Notes: generated by a model not told the origin, from the letters alone. A stretch of DNA of 64,000 bases from Desulfovibrio sp. JC022 (GCF_010470665.1 NZ_VOPZ01000005.1:1-64000), one strand, 5' to 3'; shown: positions 35,361-44,863, counted from the first letter of the stretch. Numbers and translations: made by a program.

Positions 35361-36731
35361 ATGACTATTAAACGTTCAATGGTAGGCCGCAAAATTCCGG
35401 CCCTCGCGACTCTCATGCTCCTAGCGGCACCTTCCGCAGCTTTCGCTGCCGAGGAAGCCATGTCTCAGGCTCACGGTAATATTCTCTGGACCCTTCTCGC
35501 TGCTATCCTCGTATTTTTCATGCAGGCAGGCTTCGCATGCGTTGAAGCAGGATTCACCCGCGCCAAAAGTGCAGGCAACATCCTGATGAAAAACTTTCTC
35601 GACTTTTCCGCCGGATCAATCATCTTTTTCCTGTTCGGATTCGGCCTCATGTTCGGCCTTGATGCAGGCGGTTTTACCGGAACCTCCGCTTTCGGACTTT
35701 CCGGCACCGGACTCACTGACGGCGACTCACAGTGGACCCTTACTTTCTGGTTTTTCCAGTCTGTATTCGCGGCCACCGCTGCCACTATCGTCTCCGGCGG
35801 TATTGCTGAGCGTACTAAATTCAGCAGCTATATCCTCGTAACCGCCATTGTGACCGGACTCATTTATCCTATCTCCGGTCACTGGGCCTGGGGCTCTCTC
35901 TGGCTCGGCGATTCCGGGGCTGGCTGGCTTGAAGGGCTCGGTTTCATGGACTTCGCAGGATCTACCGTAGTCCATTCTGTAGGCGGCTGGATAGCTCTGG
36001 CAGGAGCCATGGTTCTCGGTCCCCGTATCGGTAAATACACTGCGGACGGTAAAGCAAAAGCTATCCCCGGTCATAACATTCCGCTGGCATCCCTTGGTGT
36101 GTTCATCCTCTGGTTCGGCTGGTTCGGCTTCAACCCCGGCTCCACCACCACTGCTGACGGCTCCATCGGCCTCATCGCGGTAACCACAAGCCTTTCCGCC
36201 TGTGCGGGAACCCTCGGTGCAATGTTCACCTCATGGTTCAGATTCGGCAAACCTGACATCTCCATGACCTGTAACGGCGCGCTGGCAGGACTGGTCGGCA
36301 TCACCGCTCCCTGTGCAACCGTAACCCCGGCAGCTGCTATCATCATCGGTCTTATCGCAGGGGTGCTGGTAGTATTGTCCATCGAGTTTATTGATAAAAT
36401 CCTCAAAATCGACGATCCGGTCGGTGCAGTGTCCGTACATGGTGTCTGCGGTGCATGGGGAACACTGGCCTGCGGCCTGTTCACCTCCCCCACGCTTAAT
36501 GACGGTGCAGGCGGACTCTTCTACGGTGGCGGATTCGCGCTGGTTACCCCGCAGCTCATCGGCATCGCAGCCTGCTTTGTCTGGGCCTTCGGCGCAGGCT
36601 ACCTTGCCTTCACCATCGCCAAAGCAACCATGGGCATCAGGGTTTCAGCTGAAGAAGAAATGAAAGGCCTCGACATCAGCGAGCACGGCATGGAGTCCTA
36701 CAACGGTTTCCAGATCTTCTCCAACGAATAA
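35361..36731 (+). CDS. amtB: Ammonium transporter
   Basis: Ammonium channel of 456 aa with an N-terminal signal sequence ending AAFAAEE (about residue 31) and 11 membrane helices. Family motifs include the FMQAGFACVEAGF segment near 52, DFAGSTVVHSVGG near 197 (first pore His), and VHGVCGAWGT near 358 (second pore His). The C-terminal tail MKGLDISEHGMESYNGFQ is the PII-binding region. It is followed 30 bases later by a PII gene, and preceded by a sigma-54 promoter. Confidence 0.96.
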   Translation: MTIKRSMVGRKIPALATLMLLAAPSAAFAAEEAMSQAHGNILWTLLAAILVFFMQAGFACVEAGFTRAKSAGNILMKNFLDFSAGSIIFFLFGFGLMFGLDAGGFTGTSAFGLSGTGLTDGDSQWTLTFWFFQSVFAATAATIVSGGIAERTKFSSYILVTAIVTGLIYPISGHWAWGSLWLGDSGAGWLEGLGFMDFAGSTVVHSVGGWIALAGAMVLGPRIGKYTADGKAKAIPGHNIPLASLGVFILWFGWFGFNPGSTTTADGSIGLIAVTTSLSACAGTLGAMFTSWFRFGKPDISMTCNGALAGLVGITAPCATVTPAAAIIIGLIAGVLVVLSIEFIDKILKIDDPVGAVSVHGVCGAWGTLACGLFTSPTLNDGAGGLFYGGGFALVTPQLIGIAACFVWAFGAGYLAFTIAKATMGIRVSAEEEMKGLDISEHGMESYNGFQIFSNE

Positions 36732-36761
36732 CCGAACCATCACAAAGAGAGGAATAATATA

Positions 36762-37091
36762 ATGAAACTCATCATCACATATATCAGGCCTGAATGCCTT
36801 ACCCCGGTAAAGCAGGCCCTCTACGCCAAAGGCATCTACACCATGTCGGTAACCAACATCCTCGGCTCCGGCAGAGGAGCGGGATTCACCGAAACATACC
36901 GCGGGGTAGTAATGGAAGTTAACCTGCTCAAAAAAGTCCGTATCGAAATCGGACTGGACGAAGAAAAAGTCGAAGGTGCACTTGAAGCCATCAAAACAGG
37001 TGCCCAGACAGGTAAAGAAGGTGACGGCGTCATCTTTGTACAGGACCTCGGCAGAACCATCAGGATCAGAACCGGCGAAGAATCACTTTAA
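36762..37091 (+). CDS. glnK: PII signal protein lacking the uridylylated tyrosine
   Basis: Trimeric nitrogen/energy sensor of 109 aa that blocks AmtB. It starts MKLIITYIRPECL. The T-loop reads GSGRGAGFTETYRGVVMEV: Tyr46 is kept but position 51, the uridylylated Tyr of E. coli GlnK/GlnB, is Met. The C-terminal signature GDGVIFVQDLGRTIRIRTGE is intact for ATP/ADP binding. Coupled with amtB it is the GlnK-type paralogue. Regulation is probably by ATP/ADP and 2-oxoglutarate alone. Confidence 0.92.
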   Translation: MKLIITYIRPECLTPVKQALYAKGIYTMSVTNILGSGRGAGFTETYRGVVMEVNLLKKVRIEIGLDEEKVEGALEAIKTGAQTGKEGDGVIFVQDLGRTIRIRTGEESL

Positions 37092-37226
37092 CCACATAAA
37101 ATATTAACCATATAACTCTTTAAGCAAATATCACTCTAACCCCAATTAGTGTACAGCAGGCCGGGTTTATCATCGGCAGACAACCCCGGCCACCCCGGTC
37201 CGATGACCACCTCCATCGGGCCCCAC

Positions 37227-37263
37227 CGCCCGGAAGGGACTTCCCACCCTTCCGGGCGTTTTT
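37227..37263 (+). terminator. Terminator of amtB-glnK
   Basis: CGCCCGGAAGGG / CCCTTCCGGGCG arms with an eight-base loop and five T's. Confidence 0.9.
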
Positions 37264-37271
37264 GGGAAGAA

Positions 37272-37360
37272 TGCCTCCGGCGGCTGGGGAAGGGAAACTT
37301 TTGCAAAAGTTTCCCTTCCCCAGACCCCATCCCTTCAAAACCTTTTAATAGGCTTCGCCG
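37272..37360 (+). repeat. Intergenic palindromic element, copy E
   Basis: GCCTCCGGCGGC at the left, TAGGCTTCGCCG at the right. The core hairpin is the longest of the five copies: GGGGAAGGGAAACTTTT / AAAAGTTTCCCTTCCCC around GC. It fills the glnK-EAL gap. Confidence 0.88.
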
Positions 37361-37409
37361 CTTCGCATTCACAAGCAACCTGTTAAATTTTTAAAGTGCG
37401 ACTGCTCAA

Positions 37410-38630
37410 ATGAACACAATTCCAGACTTCTCCATTAACGAAATCATTGAAAACGATTGCCTGACCACAGTTTTGCAGCCGCTGATTTCCATGAATCGCA
37501 AGGGACTGCTGGGTTTTGAAGCCCTAACCCGCGCAATCAATCCCCGCACCGGGGAGAATATTCCCCCGTTCACCCTGTTCAGCCTGTGTACGGACATTGA
37601 AACCCTGACCGAACTGGACCGGGCCTGCCGCAGAAAAGCCTTTGAAACTTTCGCTCCTATTTCAAAAACCGACCGGACCCTGCTCCTGTCTGTAAACATC
37701 GATGCAGCCATAATCAATGAAGAAACTTTCAATTACGGCCTGACCGGAAAGATGGTTGAAGAATGCTCCATCCCGGCCGGAAATATCATCTTAGAAATCA
37801 TTGAATCCAAGGCAGGATGCGATGCCGCCCTGACTTCATTTGTAGATAAATCCCGCGAACACGGCTTTCTCATCGCCCTTGATGATGTGGGGACAGGCCA
37901 CTCCAACCTTGACCGTATCCCGGCCCTTAAGCCGGACATAATAAAAATAGACCGCTCCCTCATCACAAATATCAATAAAAAATTTCATAATATGGAAGTG
38001 ACCCGCTCCCTGATCAACCTTGCCGAAAGGACCGGAAGCCTTCCGCTGGCTGAAGGAATTGAAACAGTGGAGGAAGCCCTGACCTTGATGAGTCTCGGTA
38101 TTGATGTTTTTCAGGGGTTCTTCTTCAGCAGGCCCATACCCGCAGCCATGGCCATCAACCCGGACATGACTCCACTAAAATTTCTGGCCTCACGTTTCAA
38201 AACCCATGTTCTGGAAAAATTAAACCGCCAGAAAATAATGGAAAACAGCTACAAAAAAATGGCCGGAAAATTACGTGAAACCCTAATGGGCACCACCCCC
38301 GAAGTTGCAGACGCCGCTCTTTCGGCCTTCATCACTGAAAACTCCAATATCGAATGCGCCTATATTTTGGATACCAACGGCATACAGGTTTCGGAAACAA
38401 TCTGTAATCCTTATAAATTAAAAGAAAACAGGCGACTTATTTATCAGCCGGCCCCCGCAGGAGCGGACCATTCCCTTAAAGAATATTATCTGACCATAAA
38501 GACAGGCAACCTATGGCACACTACTGAGCCGTACATCTCTCTTGCTTCAGGTAATAATTGCGTCACTGTTTCCACAAAAATGCATAACACTCCCAAATCC
38601 CCCATTCTCTGCATCGACATCAGCACCTGA
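37410..38630 (+). CDS. EAL-domain c-di-GMP phosphodiesterase with C-terminal sensor domain
   Basis: A 406-aa cytosolic protein. The EAL domain (about 8-255) keeps the catalytic motifs: FEALTR (EAL-x-R), LEIIES, LDDVGTG (DDFGTG-like), KIDRSL and AEGIET. The remaining 140 residues (NSNIECAYILDTNG..., KEYYLTIKTGNLWHTTEPY...) resemble the PAS/Cache-like C-terminal domain of YkuI-type proteins and may bind a ligand. It hydrolyses c-di-GMP to pGpG by family knowledge. No membrane segment is seen. Confidence 0.9.
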   Translation: MNTIPDFSINEIIENDCLTTVLQPLISMNRKGLLGFEALTRAINPRTGENIPPFTLFSLCTDIETLTELDRACRRKAFETFAPISKTDRTLLLSVNIDAAIINEETFNYGLTGKMVEECSIPAGNIILEIIESKAGCDAALTSFVDKSREHGFLIALDDVGTGHSNLDRIPALKPDIIKIDRSLITNINKKFHNMEVTRSLINLAERTGSLPLAEGIETVEEALTLMSLGIDVFQGFFFSRPIPAAMAINPDMTPLKFLASRFKTHVLEKLNRQKIMENSYKKMAGKLRETLMGTTPEVADAALSAFITENSNIECAYILDTNGIQVSETICNPYKLKENRRLIYQPAPAGADHSLKEYYLTIKTGNLWHTTEPYISLASGNNCVTVSTKMHNTPKSPILCIDIST

Positions 38631-38728
38631 TTCTGCTTCTTGTGCGGCTGTAACTATAATGTTTGTTGCAACCGTGCGGGGATTGGAATATCTTTCCCGC
38701 CTCAATAATTTATTTTGGAATGGGAAAA

Positions 38729-39628
38729 ATGAACAAAGACACTCACGACGGACTCTTTTACGCCGCCGCAGCATTCATTATGTGGGGCTTGCTTCCTGTT
38801 TACTGGAAAACGCTTGAAGAAGTCCCGGCCCTTGAACTGCTCTGCAATAGAATTGTCTGGTCACTTTTTTTTGTAGGAATTCTCCTGTCTTGCAAGAAAC
38901 GCTGGGCAGAAGTAAAAAAAGCCCTTGCAGACAAAAAAGGTAAAATCCTGCTGAGCATAAGCAGCTGCCTTATCGGGACCAACTGGTTCATATACATCTG
39001 GGCTGTCAACCACGGACACGTGATAGATACCAGCATGGGCTACTACATGACTCCGCTGATGAACGGCCTGCTCGGCTTTATTGTCATGAAGGAAAAGCTG
39101 AACAGGCTTCAGGTTATCGCCATTCTGCTCGCTGCCTGCGGTGTCATCTATTCTATAATTGATTACGGGCACATTCCTTATATAGCATTAACCCTTGCTG
39201 TATCATTCGCCTTTTACGGGCTGGTGCGCAAAGTGATGAAAGTCGAATCCCTGCCGGGTCTTTTTGTGGAAACAGCAGTGCTTGCTCCTGTATCTGCGGC
39301 TTATCTGGTGTGGCTGGCTTTTTCAGGGGAAATAAGTATATATAAGATAAGCTTAATGGATAATATTCTGCTGGTAGGAGCAGGTGCAGCCACATCCCTG
39401 CCGCTCATCTTTTTTGCCCATGGGGCACGCAGGTTGCGGCTGGTTACACTGGGAATGATGCAGTACATTGCCCCTACACTGGCCCTTATGCTTGGCGTAT
39501 TTGTATACAATGAGCCTTTCAACTCCGCAAGAATGGTCACTTTTGTCTTTATCTGGAGCGGTATCGCAGTATATGTTGCAGACGGTATAAATAAAAATTT
39601 AAAAGCAAGATCCCAGCTAAATAACTGA
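38729..39628 (+). CDS. rarD: RarD-type EamA family transporter
   Basis: DMT-superfamily permease of about 299 aa with ten membrane helices in two EamA repeats. It resembles RarD (LFYAAAAFIMWGLLPVYWK at the start, IGTNWFIYIWAVNHGH near 80, MQYIAPTLALMLGVFVYNEPF near 250). The substrate is not established for RarD. Two close ATGs (38720 and 38729) are possible; the second has GGGA at a suitable distance. Confidence 0.88.
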   Translation: MNKDTHDGLFYAAAAFIMWGLLPVYWKTLEEVPALELLCNRIVWSLFFVGILLSCKKRWAEVKKALADKKGKILLSISSCLIGTNWFIYIWAVNHGHVIDTSMGYYMTPLMNGLLGFIVMKEKLNRLQVIAILLAACGVIYSIIDYGHIPYIALTLAVSFAFYGLVRKVMKVESLPGLFVETAVLAPVSAAYLVWLAFSGEISIYKISLMDNILLVGAGAATSLPLIFFAHGARRLRLVTLGMMQYIAPTLALMLGVFVYNEPFNSARMVTFVFIWSGIAVYVADGINKNLKARSQLNN

Positions 39629-39654
39629 TTTTAAATGTACGGCCGGAGCATAAA

Positions 39655-41949
39655 TTGATTCTAGCAGCTAAAAAAGACAACTTTTTCAAAAGATGGATTC
39701 CGCTCAGGCTGGTTATCCCTCTGATCTTAATCCTGACCACAGCCAGCTACCTGTGCATGAAGCTGGACACCATGTCCATCCGCGATCAGGAAAGAATATT
39801 CAATGAACAACAGGCCTTACAAACAAAACTGGTAGCCACTGCTCTGGAAGACAAACTAGGCAATATTGTTGAATCTTCTACCACCCTTGCTCAATACTCA
39901 CTGGTGGACTTTATCAACAACAAAAGATCACCGGAATCCATAAAAAAACTTTTTAAAATAAAGCAAAATGATCTGGCTGCCCTAACCCTGATCAGCTTTC
40001 ACTCTTCACCGAAAATTGAACCCGTAACATCTGAAATCAATTCCCCGAAACTGATACAGGCCCACCGGGTTGCGCAGGAGTGGACAGAAAAATACTTTTC
40101 TGCTGTTTCAGGAATGCGTTCAGGATTCATCACCCCTAAACCTGTTATTAATGAGAACAAGCGGCTAGCCGGGCTGCTCATGCCTGTATGGGCTCAGCAA
40201 CAGTTTGCAGGAATTCTAACAATTGTCATTGATCTGGACCAACTTACTGACAAATACATAACCCCGCTGCAAATAGGTAAATTCGGCTCCGGATACATTA
40301 TCGACGGTTCCGGAACAGTTATCTACGACCAAGAAACTGAAATACTGGGGCAGAACGTCTTTTCTCTTCACAAGGGCTATCAAAGCCTCATCAAAATAGA
40401 TTCCCGCATGCTTCACGAACCATATGGCAGCGGGGAATACTCTTTCACCGTAAAAAGAAACCAACACGTTGAGCGGAAACTTGTTGCATGGCACAGTGTA
40501 CGTTTCGGAGAAATGAAACTTGTTGTCGCAATTTCCGCCCCCGAAACCGACGCAACCAATTCGATGTCCTCTATAAGAGCAGTGCGGTCGGCAATGCTTG
40601 TCTTTTTATTCTTACTCTTCTTCGCCATCATATTTTTCTTTTACTACCACAGGTCGCAGCAACTGCTCCTCCGCCAGAACAGGGAACTCAAAAGCAAAGA
40701 CAACGTTTTTGAAGCCATTGCCGGAAATGCACCGGGCATCATTTACAAATGCAACATAAGCCAACCCTATGAAATGCATTATATCAGTGCCAAGGTACGC
40801 AAGGTAACCGGATATGACCCTGAAGACTTTCTCAAGGGCGGCAAAAGCATGTACTACGACCTTGTACATCCTGACGACCGCACAGGACTGAAAAATGATA
40901 TAAATAAAGCCATCAGCCTTAACAAACCATTTGAACATGAATATCGCATAATTTGCAGCGACGGCAGCGAACGCTGGGTTTATGAAAAAGGGACCAGACT
41001 TCCTGATGAAGGGAGTATGGTCGGCTTCATCCTTGATATTACAGACCGCAAAAACGAAGAAAAAGCCCTGAAACAGGCTGAAGAAAATTACAGCGCACTG
41101 GTAACCACTGCTCCGCTGGGAATTTTTCAGACAACACCGCAAGGAGAATTCATAAGTGCCAACAGCCAGATGGCTGCATATTACGGCTACAACTCTTCAG
41201 AATCATTTCTAAGTGAAACAACTGATATTGCAAGGGACTGCTATGTCCTGCCCGAGGAACGGGAACGGCTTTTAACCATTCTTAAAAAATTCGGACACAC
41301 CAATAATTTTGAAGCCAGACACAAACACAAAGACGGAACCACCTTCTGGGCCAGCGAAACCATAATGGCCATCAAGGATGAAGCTGGAAACATCCTGCGC
41401 ATGGATGGTTTTCTCATGGATATATCCAACCGGAAGGAGCACGAGGAGACTATGCGGCGTCTGGCCATGTTTGACAACCTGACCGGACTTCCCAACCGGG
41501 TCCTTTTTGACGACCGCCTAAAGCAGGCCCTTTCGCAAGCCAAACGCAACCACATGAAAGTGGCTATCCTCTATGCCGACCTTGACAACTTCAAACAGGT
41601 TAATGATGAGCTTGGGCACATGGCCGGGGATACTGTACTCAAAGAAGTATCCGGAAGATTCAGTGACTGCCTGCGCGCCAGCGACACCCTTTCACGCATC
41701 GGTGGAGACGAATTCATCTTTATCCTACAGGATGTGGGAACCAGCAATGAAATCGAAGTTGTTGCCCAGCGCATAATAGATTCCATGCGCGCACCCTTCT
41801 ATATAGGCGAAAAAGTGTACAGGATCGGGGTCAGCATCGGAATCGCCACTTTCCCGGACAAAAGCGAAGACAAAGAAAAGCTTATCCGCATTGCAGATGA
41901 AGCCATGTACAAAGCCAAGAGTATGGGCAAAAACGGATATTCATTTTAA
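39655..41949 (+). CDS. Membrane dCache-PAS-PAS-GGDEF diguanylate cyclase
   Basis: The 764-aa protein begins with a TTG after GGAG. Helices at about 16-36 and 308-330 enclose a periplasmic Cache-like sensor. Two PAS domains with PAC motifs follow (about 350-465 and 475-595), then a GGDEF domain (600-764) with intact RIGGDEF near 681-687. An RASD inhibitory-site motif (RxxD) lies five residues before GGDEF, so product inhibition is expected. It synthesises c-di-GMP in response to an extracellular signal. It is close to the EAL gene, separated by rarD. Confidence 0.92.
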   Translation: MILAAKKDNFFKRWIPLRLVIPLILILTTASYLCMKLDTMSIRDQERIFNEQQALQTKLVATALEDKLGNIVESSTTLAQYSLVDFINNKRSPESIKKLFKIKQNDLAALTLISFHSSPKIEPVTSEINSPKLIQAHRVAQEWTEKYFSAVSGMRSGFITPKPVINENKRLAGLLMPVWAQQQFAGILTIVIDLDQLTDKYITPLQIGKFGSGYIIDGSGTVIYDQETEILGQNVFSLHKGYQSLIKIDSRMLHEPYGSGEYSFTVKRNQHVERKLVAWHSVRFGEMKLVVAISAPETDATNSMSSIRAVRSAMLVFLFLLFFAIIFFFYYHRSQQLLLRQNRELKSKDNVFEAIAGNAPGIIYKCNISQPYEMHYISAKVRKVTGYDPEDFLKGGKSMYYDLVHPDDRTGLKNDINKAISLNKPFEHEYRIICSDGSERWVYEKGTRLPDEGSMVGFILDITDRKNEEKALKQAEENYSALVTTAPLGIFQTTPQGEFISANSQMAAYYGYNSSESFLSETTDIARDCYVLPEERERLLTILKKFGHTNNFEARHKHKDGTTFWASETIMAIKDEAGNILRMDGFLMDISNRKEHEETMRRLAMFDNLTGLPNRVLFDDRLKQALSQAKRNHMKVAILYADLDNFKQVNDELGHMAGDTVLKEVSGRFSDCLRASDTLSRIGGDEFIFILQDVGTSNEIEVVAQRIIDSMRAPFYIGEKVYRIGVSIGIATFPDKSEDKEKLIRIADEAMYKAKSMGKNGYSF

Positions 41950-42023
41950 ACTTACTCCAGTTTTCACAAAAACGGCACATTTCCATACAAGCAGTGTGTA
42001 AATAAAGATTTCAAATAGTTGTA

Positions 42024-42051
42024 TTGACCCCATATACCGATATGGTAAAAC
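42024..42051 (+). promoter_or_regulatory. aspA promoter with a palindromic spacer
   Basis: TTGACC (42024-42029), a 16-base spacer and TAAAAC (42046-42051). The spacer is exactly the palindrome CCATAT-ACCG-ATATGG (42030-42045), so a dimeric regulator bound there would sit between the -35 and -10. Confidence 0.6.
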
Positions 42052-42143
42052 TGAATTAACGGGAGGATACAGTGCCTTTTTTTATTTCCCGGCACTTTAT
42101 CCACCCCGAAAGACACTCACAATACAATTCTTTGGAGAAAGAA

Positions 42144-43562
42144 ATGAAATTTCGTAATGAGCACGACTGCATAGGCCCGAAGGAAGTTCCCGACGACGCC
42201 CTTTACGGGGCACAGACAATGAGGGCTTCCGAAAACTTTCGCATTACCGGAATCCCCATCTCCCACTATCCGCACATAATTTATTCACTGGCTCAGATCA
42301 AAAAAGCAGCAGCCATGACCAACTTAGAACTGGGCAAACTTGAAGAGGACAAGGCCAAGGCAATTGTTTTTGCCTGCGATGAACTCCTCGCCGACAAACA
42401 CCATGAACAGTTCGTGGTGGATATCATTCAAGGCGGGGCCGGGACATCCACCAACATGAACGCCAACGAAGTCATCGCCAATATCGGTCTTGAAAAACTT
42501 GGTTTCAAACTCGGCGAATACGACAACCTGCATCCCAATATCCACGTCAACATGGCCCAGTCCACCAATGACGTATACCCCACCTGTCTGCGGCTTACCC
42601 TCATCGCCAAGATGGACCAGCTCATTGAATCCATGGAATATCTTCAAGAGAGCTTTGCAGCCAAAGGCAAGGAATTTTCCCGTGTCCTGAAAATGGGCCG
42701 CACCCAGCTTCAGGACGCAGTACCCATGACTCTTGGGCAGGAATTCACCTCCTACGCGGTTATGGTCGGCGAAGATATCGAGCGTGTACGCGAGGCAAAG
42801 ACCCTGATCTGCGAGATCAATATGGGTGGCACCGCCATCGGCACAGGACTTAACGCACCGCCTAAATACGCCCAGATGGTCACCGAAAAACTTAAGGAAA
42901 TTACCGGATTCGATCTTGAACTGGCTCCGGACCTTGTTGAAGCCACTCAGGACACCGGAGCCTATGTGCAGCTTTCCGGTGTACTCAAACGCGTAGCTGT
43001 AAAAATTTCCAAAATCTGCAACGACCTGCGTTTGCTTTCGTCAGGACCGCGCTGCGGACTCAATGAAATCAACCTGCCGCGCATGGCGCCGGGCTCTTCC
43101 ATCATGCCCGGCAAGGTCAATCCCATCATCCCGGAAGTGGTCAACCAGATAGCATTCACCGTAATCGGCAGTGACGTTACCGTGAGCATGGCCGCAGAAG
43201 CCGGACAGCTGGAGCTGAATGTGATGGAACCGGTTATCGCCGCCAGCCTGCTCAATTCCCTGACCATCATGCGCCGGGGTTTCCGCACTCTGGCTGACCG
43301 CTGCATCTCCGGCATCACAGCCAATGAAGATGTCTGCCGGGGCTATGTGGAAAACAGCATCGGACTGGTCACTGCACTTAACCCTTACATCGGCTACGAG
43401 AATTCAACCGAAGTTGCCAACGAGGCACTCAAATCGGGACGCTCGGTCTATGACATCGTCATTGAAAAAGGCTACATGTCCAAAGAAGATCTTGATAAAG
43501 CCCTCTCGCCCGAAGCCATGGTTCACACCCATCCGCTGAACCTTATTGAGACTGCTGAGTAA
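42144..43562 (+). CDS. aspA: Aspartate ammonia-lyase
   Basis: Deaminates aspartate to fumarate. The protein (472 aa) has YGAQTMRASENF near the N-terminus, GGAGTSTNMNANEV near 98, and the fumarase/aspartase signature GSSIMPGKVNP near 323. QLELNVMEP and DAVPMTLGQEF fit aspartase better than fumarase. The ATG at 42144 follows GGAGAAAGAA. An in-frame GTG at 42072 with an ideal GGGAGG site would add 24 residues; it is possible but would begin at the very 5' end of the predicted mRNA. In sulfate reducers aspartase can feed fumarate to respiration. Confidence 0.93.
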   Translation: MKFRNEHDCIGPKEVPDDALYGAQTMRASENFRITGIPISHYPHIIYSLAQIKKAAAMTNLELGKLEEDKAKAIVFACDELLADKHHEQFVVDIIQGGAGTSTNMNANEVIANIGLEKLGFKLGEYDNLHPNIHVNMAQSTNDVYPTCLRLTLIAKMDQLIESMEYLQESFAAKGKEFSRVLKMGRTQLQDAVPMTLGQEFTSYAVMVGEDIERVREAKTLICEINMGGTAIGTGLNAPPKYAQMVTEKLKEITGFDLELAPDLVEATQDTGAYVQLSGVLKRVAVKISKICNDLRLLSSGPRCGLNEINLPRMAPGSSIMPGKVNPIIPEVVNQIAFTVIGSDVTVSMAAEAGQLELNVMEPVIAASLLNSLTIMRRGFRTLADRCISGITANEDVCRGYVENSIGLVTALNPYIGYENSTEVANEALKSGRSVYDIVIEKGYMSKEDLDKALSPEAMVHTHPLNLIETAE

Positions 43563-43572
43563 AACAATTCCA

Positions 43573-43608
43573 AAGCCCGCACAGCTTCTGCTCTGCGGGC
43601 TTTTTTTC
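43573..43608 (+). terminator. Terminator after aspA
   Basis: AAAGCCCGCA / TGCGGGCTTT arms, then T's. It lies 27 bases before the permease start, so permease expression may depend on readthrough or its own promoter. Confidence 0.88.
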
Positions 43609-43634
43609 AAACTGATTTGCAACAGGAGTGACGA

Positions 43635-44861
43635 ATGACTCAGGAAAAATCAGCTTCCGCCATGTCCATGATGTTCGTGGTTGTGGGAAACATGCTCGGC
43701 GCGGGCATACTCGCCCTGCCGGTCAATTTATGTGCCGCAGGTTTCTATCCATCGGTTGCCGCCACCCTGCTCATGTGGGTGCTCATGACCTACACCGCCC
43801 TGATCTATTCGGAACAAAAAAGCCTGACCACCAGTGAAAATGCTGACCTGCCCACATTTTTCCAACACGAGTTGGGCAATGCGGGGAAGTGGGTGACCAT
43901 TATCGCCAACCTGATCATCCTTTACGGGGTGCTGGTGGCCTATCTCTGCGGCATATCGGCCATTATCATGAGTTTGCAATCCACCCTGCCAGAACCAGTG
44001 GTAATGGTTCTTTATTTCGCTCTGGTTACCGGAATGACAGCCTTCGGCATGAAAATGATGAAGAAATGCACGCCTTACATGGTCACAGTCATGTGGATAA
44101 CCTTCGGCGCGCTCGTCTTTATGGTTGTTCCCGATGTTTCCGCGCCGAATCTTGAAAAGCTGGACTGGACCTACATTCCGGCAGGATTGCCCGTGCTGCT
44201 CATGGCCTTCCATTTCCACAACATCATTCCCAGTATCTGCCGCACCCTTGGGCATGACCGCAAAAAAATCCGCACCGCCATCATCGGCGGAACAACCATC
44301 GGCATGGTCATGAACATCACCTGGCTGCTGGTTGTACTCGGCGCACTTCCGCTCTCCAACCCGGAAACGCACATCGACCTGATCACCGCCTTCGGCAATA
44401 ACGATCCGGCCACCATCCCGCTGGAAAAGCTGCTGCAAACTCCGGTATTCACTTACGTTGCATTAATCTTTGCCGTAGTAGCCATGTCCACCGCTTTCAT
44501 GGCCAACGGAACCGCTCTGCTGAGCTTTATGCGCGACCTCACCTCCAGCAATTTCGGGATCGACAACAAAGCAGTTGTCTGGTGTCTGTCTTTCCTGCCT
44601 CCGCTTCTGGTCGGATTGCTCTATCCGGACATTTTCCTCATTGCCATCAACCTTGTAGGCGGAGTCGGGGAATGCATCATTTTCGGAATCCTGCCCGGAT
44701 TCATTGTCTGGCGATATGCGCCCCAAGGCTCCATCCGCAAATATTCAGGCATGGTCTTAATTGTCTGCTTCGCCGCAGTGCTGCTCATCGAACTGGGACA
44801 GGAATTCGGCCTGCTGCATCTCAGCCCGAATGTGGAATACTGGTCTCATCATACGAGGTAG
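43635..44861 (+). CDS. Aromatic amino acid permease (HAAAP family)
   Basis: Membrane permease of 408 aa, about 11 helices, of the hydroxy/aromatic amino acid family (TyrP, Mtr, TnaB). Helix 1 has the family motif VVVGNMLGAGILALPV (residues 15-30), and helix 6 contains MAFHFHNIIPSICRTLG near 194. It likely imports Tyr or Trp by proton symport; which one cannot be told. It lies 73 bases after aspA, behind a terminator, with a bidirectional terminator at its end. Confidence 0.88.
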   Translation: MTQEKSASAMSMMFVVVGNMLGAGILALPVNLCAAGFYPSVAATLLMWVLMTYTALIYSEQKSLTTSENADLPTFFQHELGNAGKWVTIIANLIILYGVLVAYLCGISAIIMSLQSTLPEPVVMVLYFALVTGMTAFGMKMMKKCTPYMVTVMWITFGALVFMVVPDVSAPNLEKLDWTYIPAGLPVLLMAFHFHNIIPSICRTLGHDRKKIRTAIIGGTTIGMVMNITWLLVVLGALPLSNPETHIDLITAFGNNDPATIPLEKLLQTPVFTYVALIFAVVAMSTAFMANGTALLSFMRDLTSSNFGIDNKAVVWCLSFLPPLLVGLLYPDIFLIAINLVGGVGECIIFGILPGFIVWRYAPQGSIRKYSGMVLIVCFAAVLLIELGQEFGLLHLSPNVEYWSHHTR

Positions 44862-44863
44862 TT

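Noticed and set aside
37120-37394. Open frames of 72-81 codons between glnK and the EAL gene
   Set aside because: They span a terminator and palindromic repeat copy E and have repeat-derived sequence.
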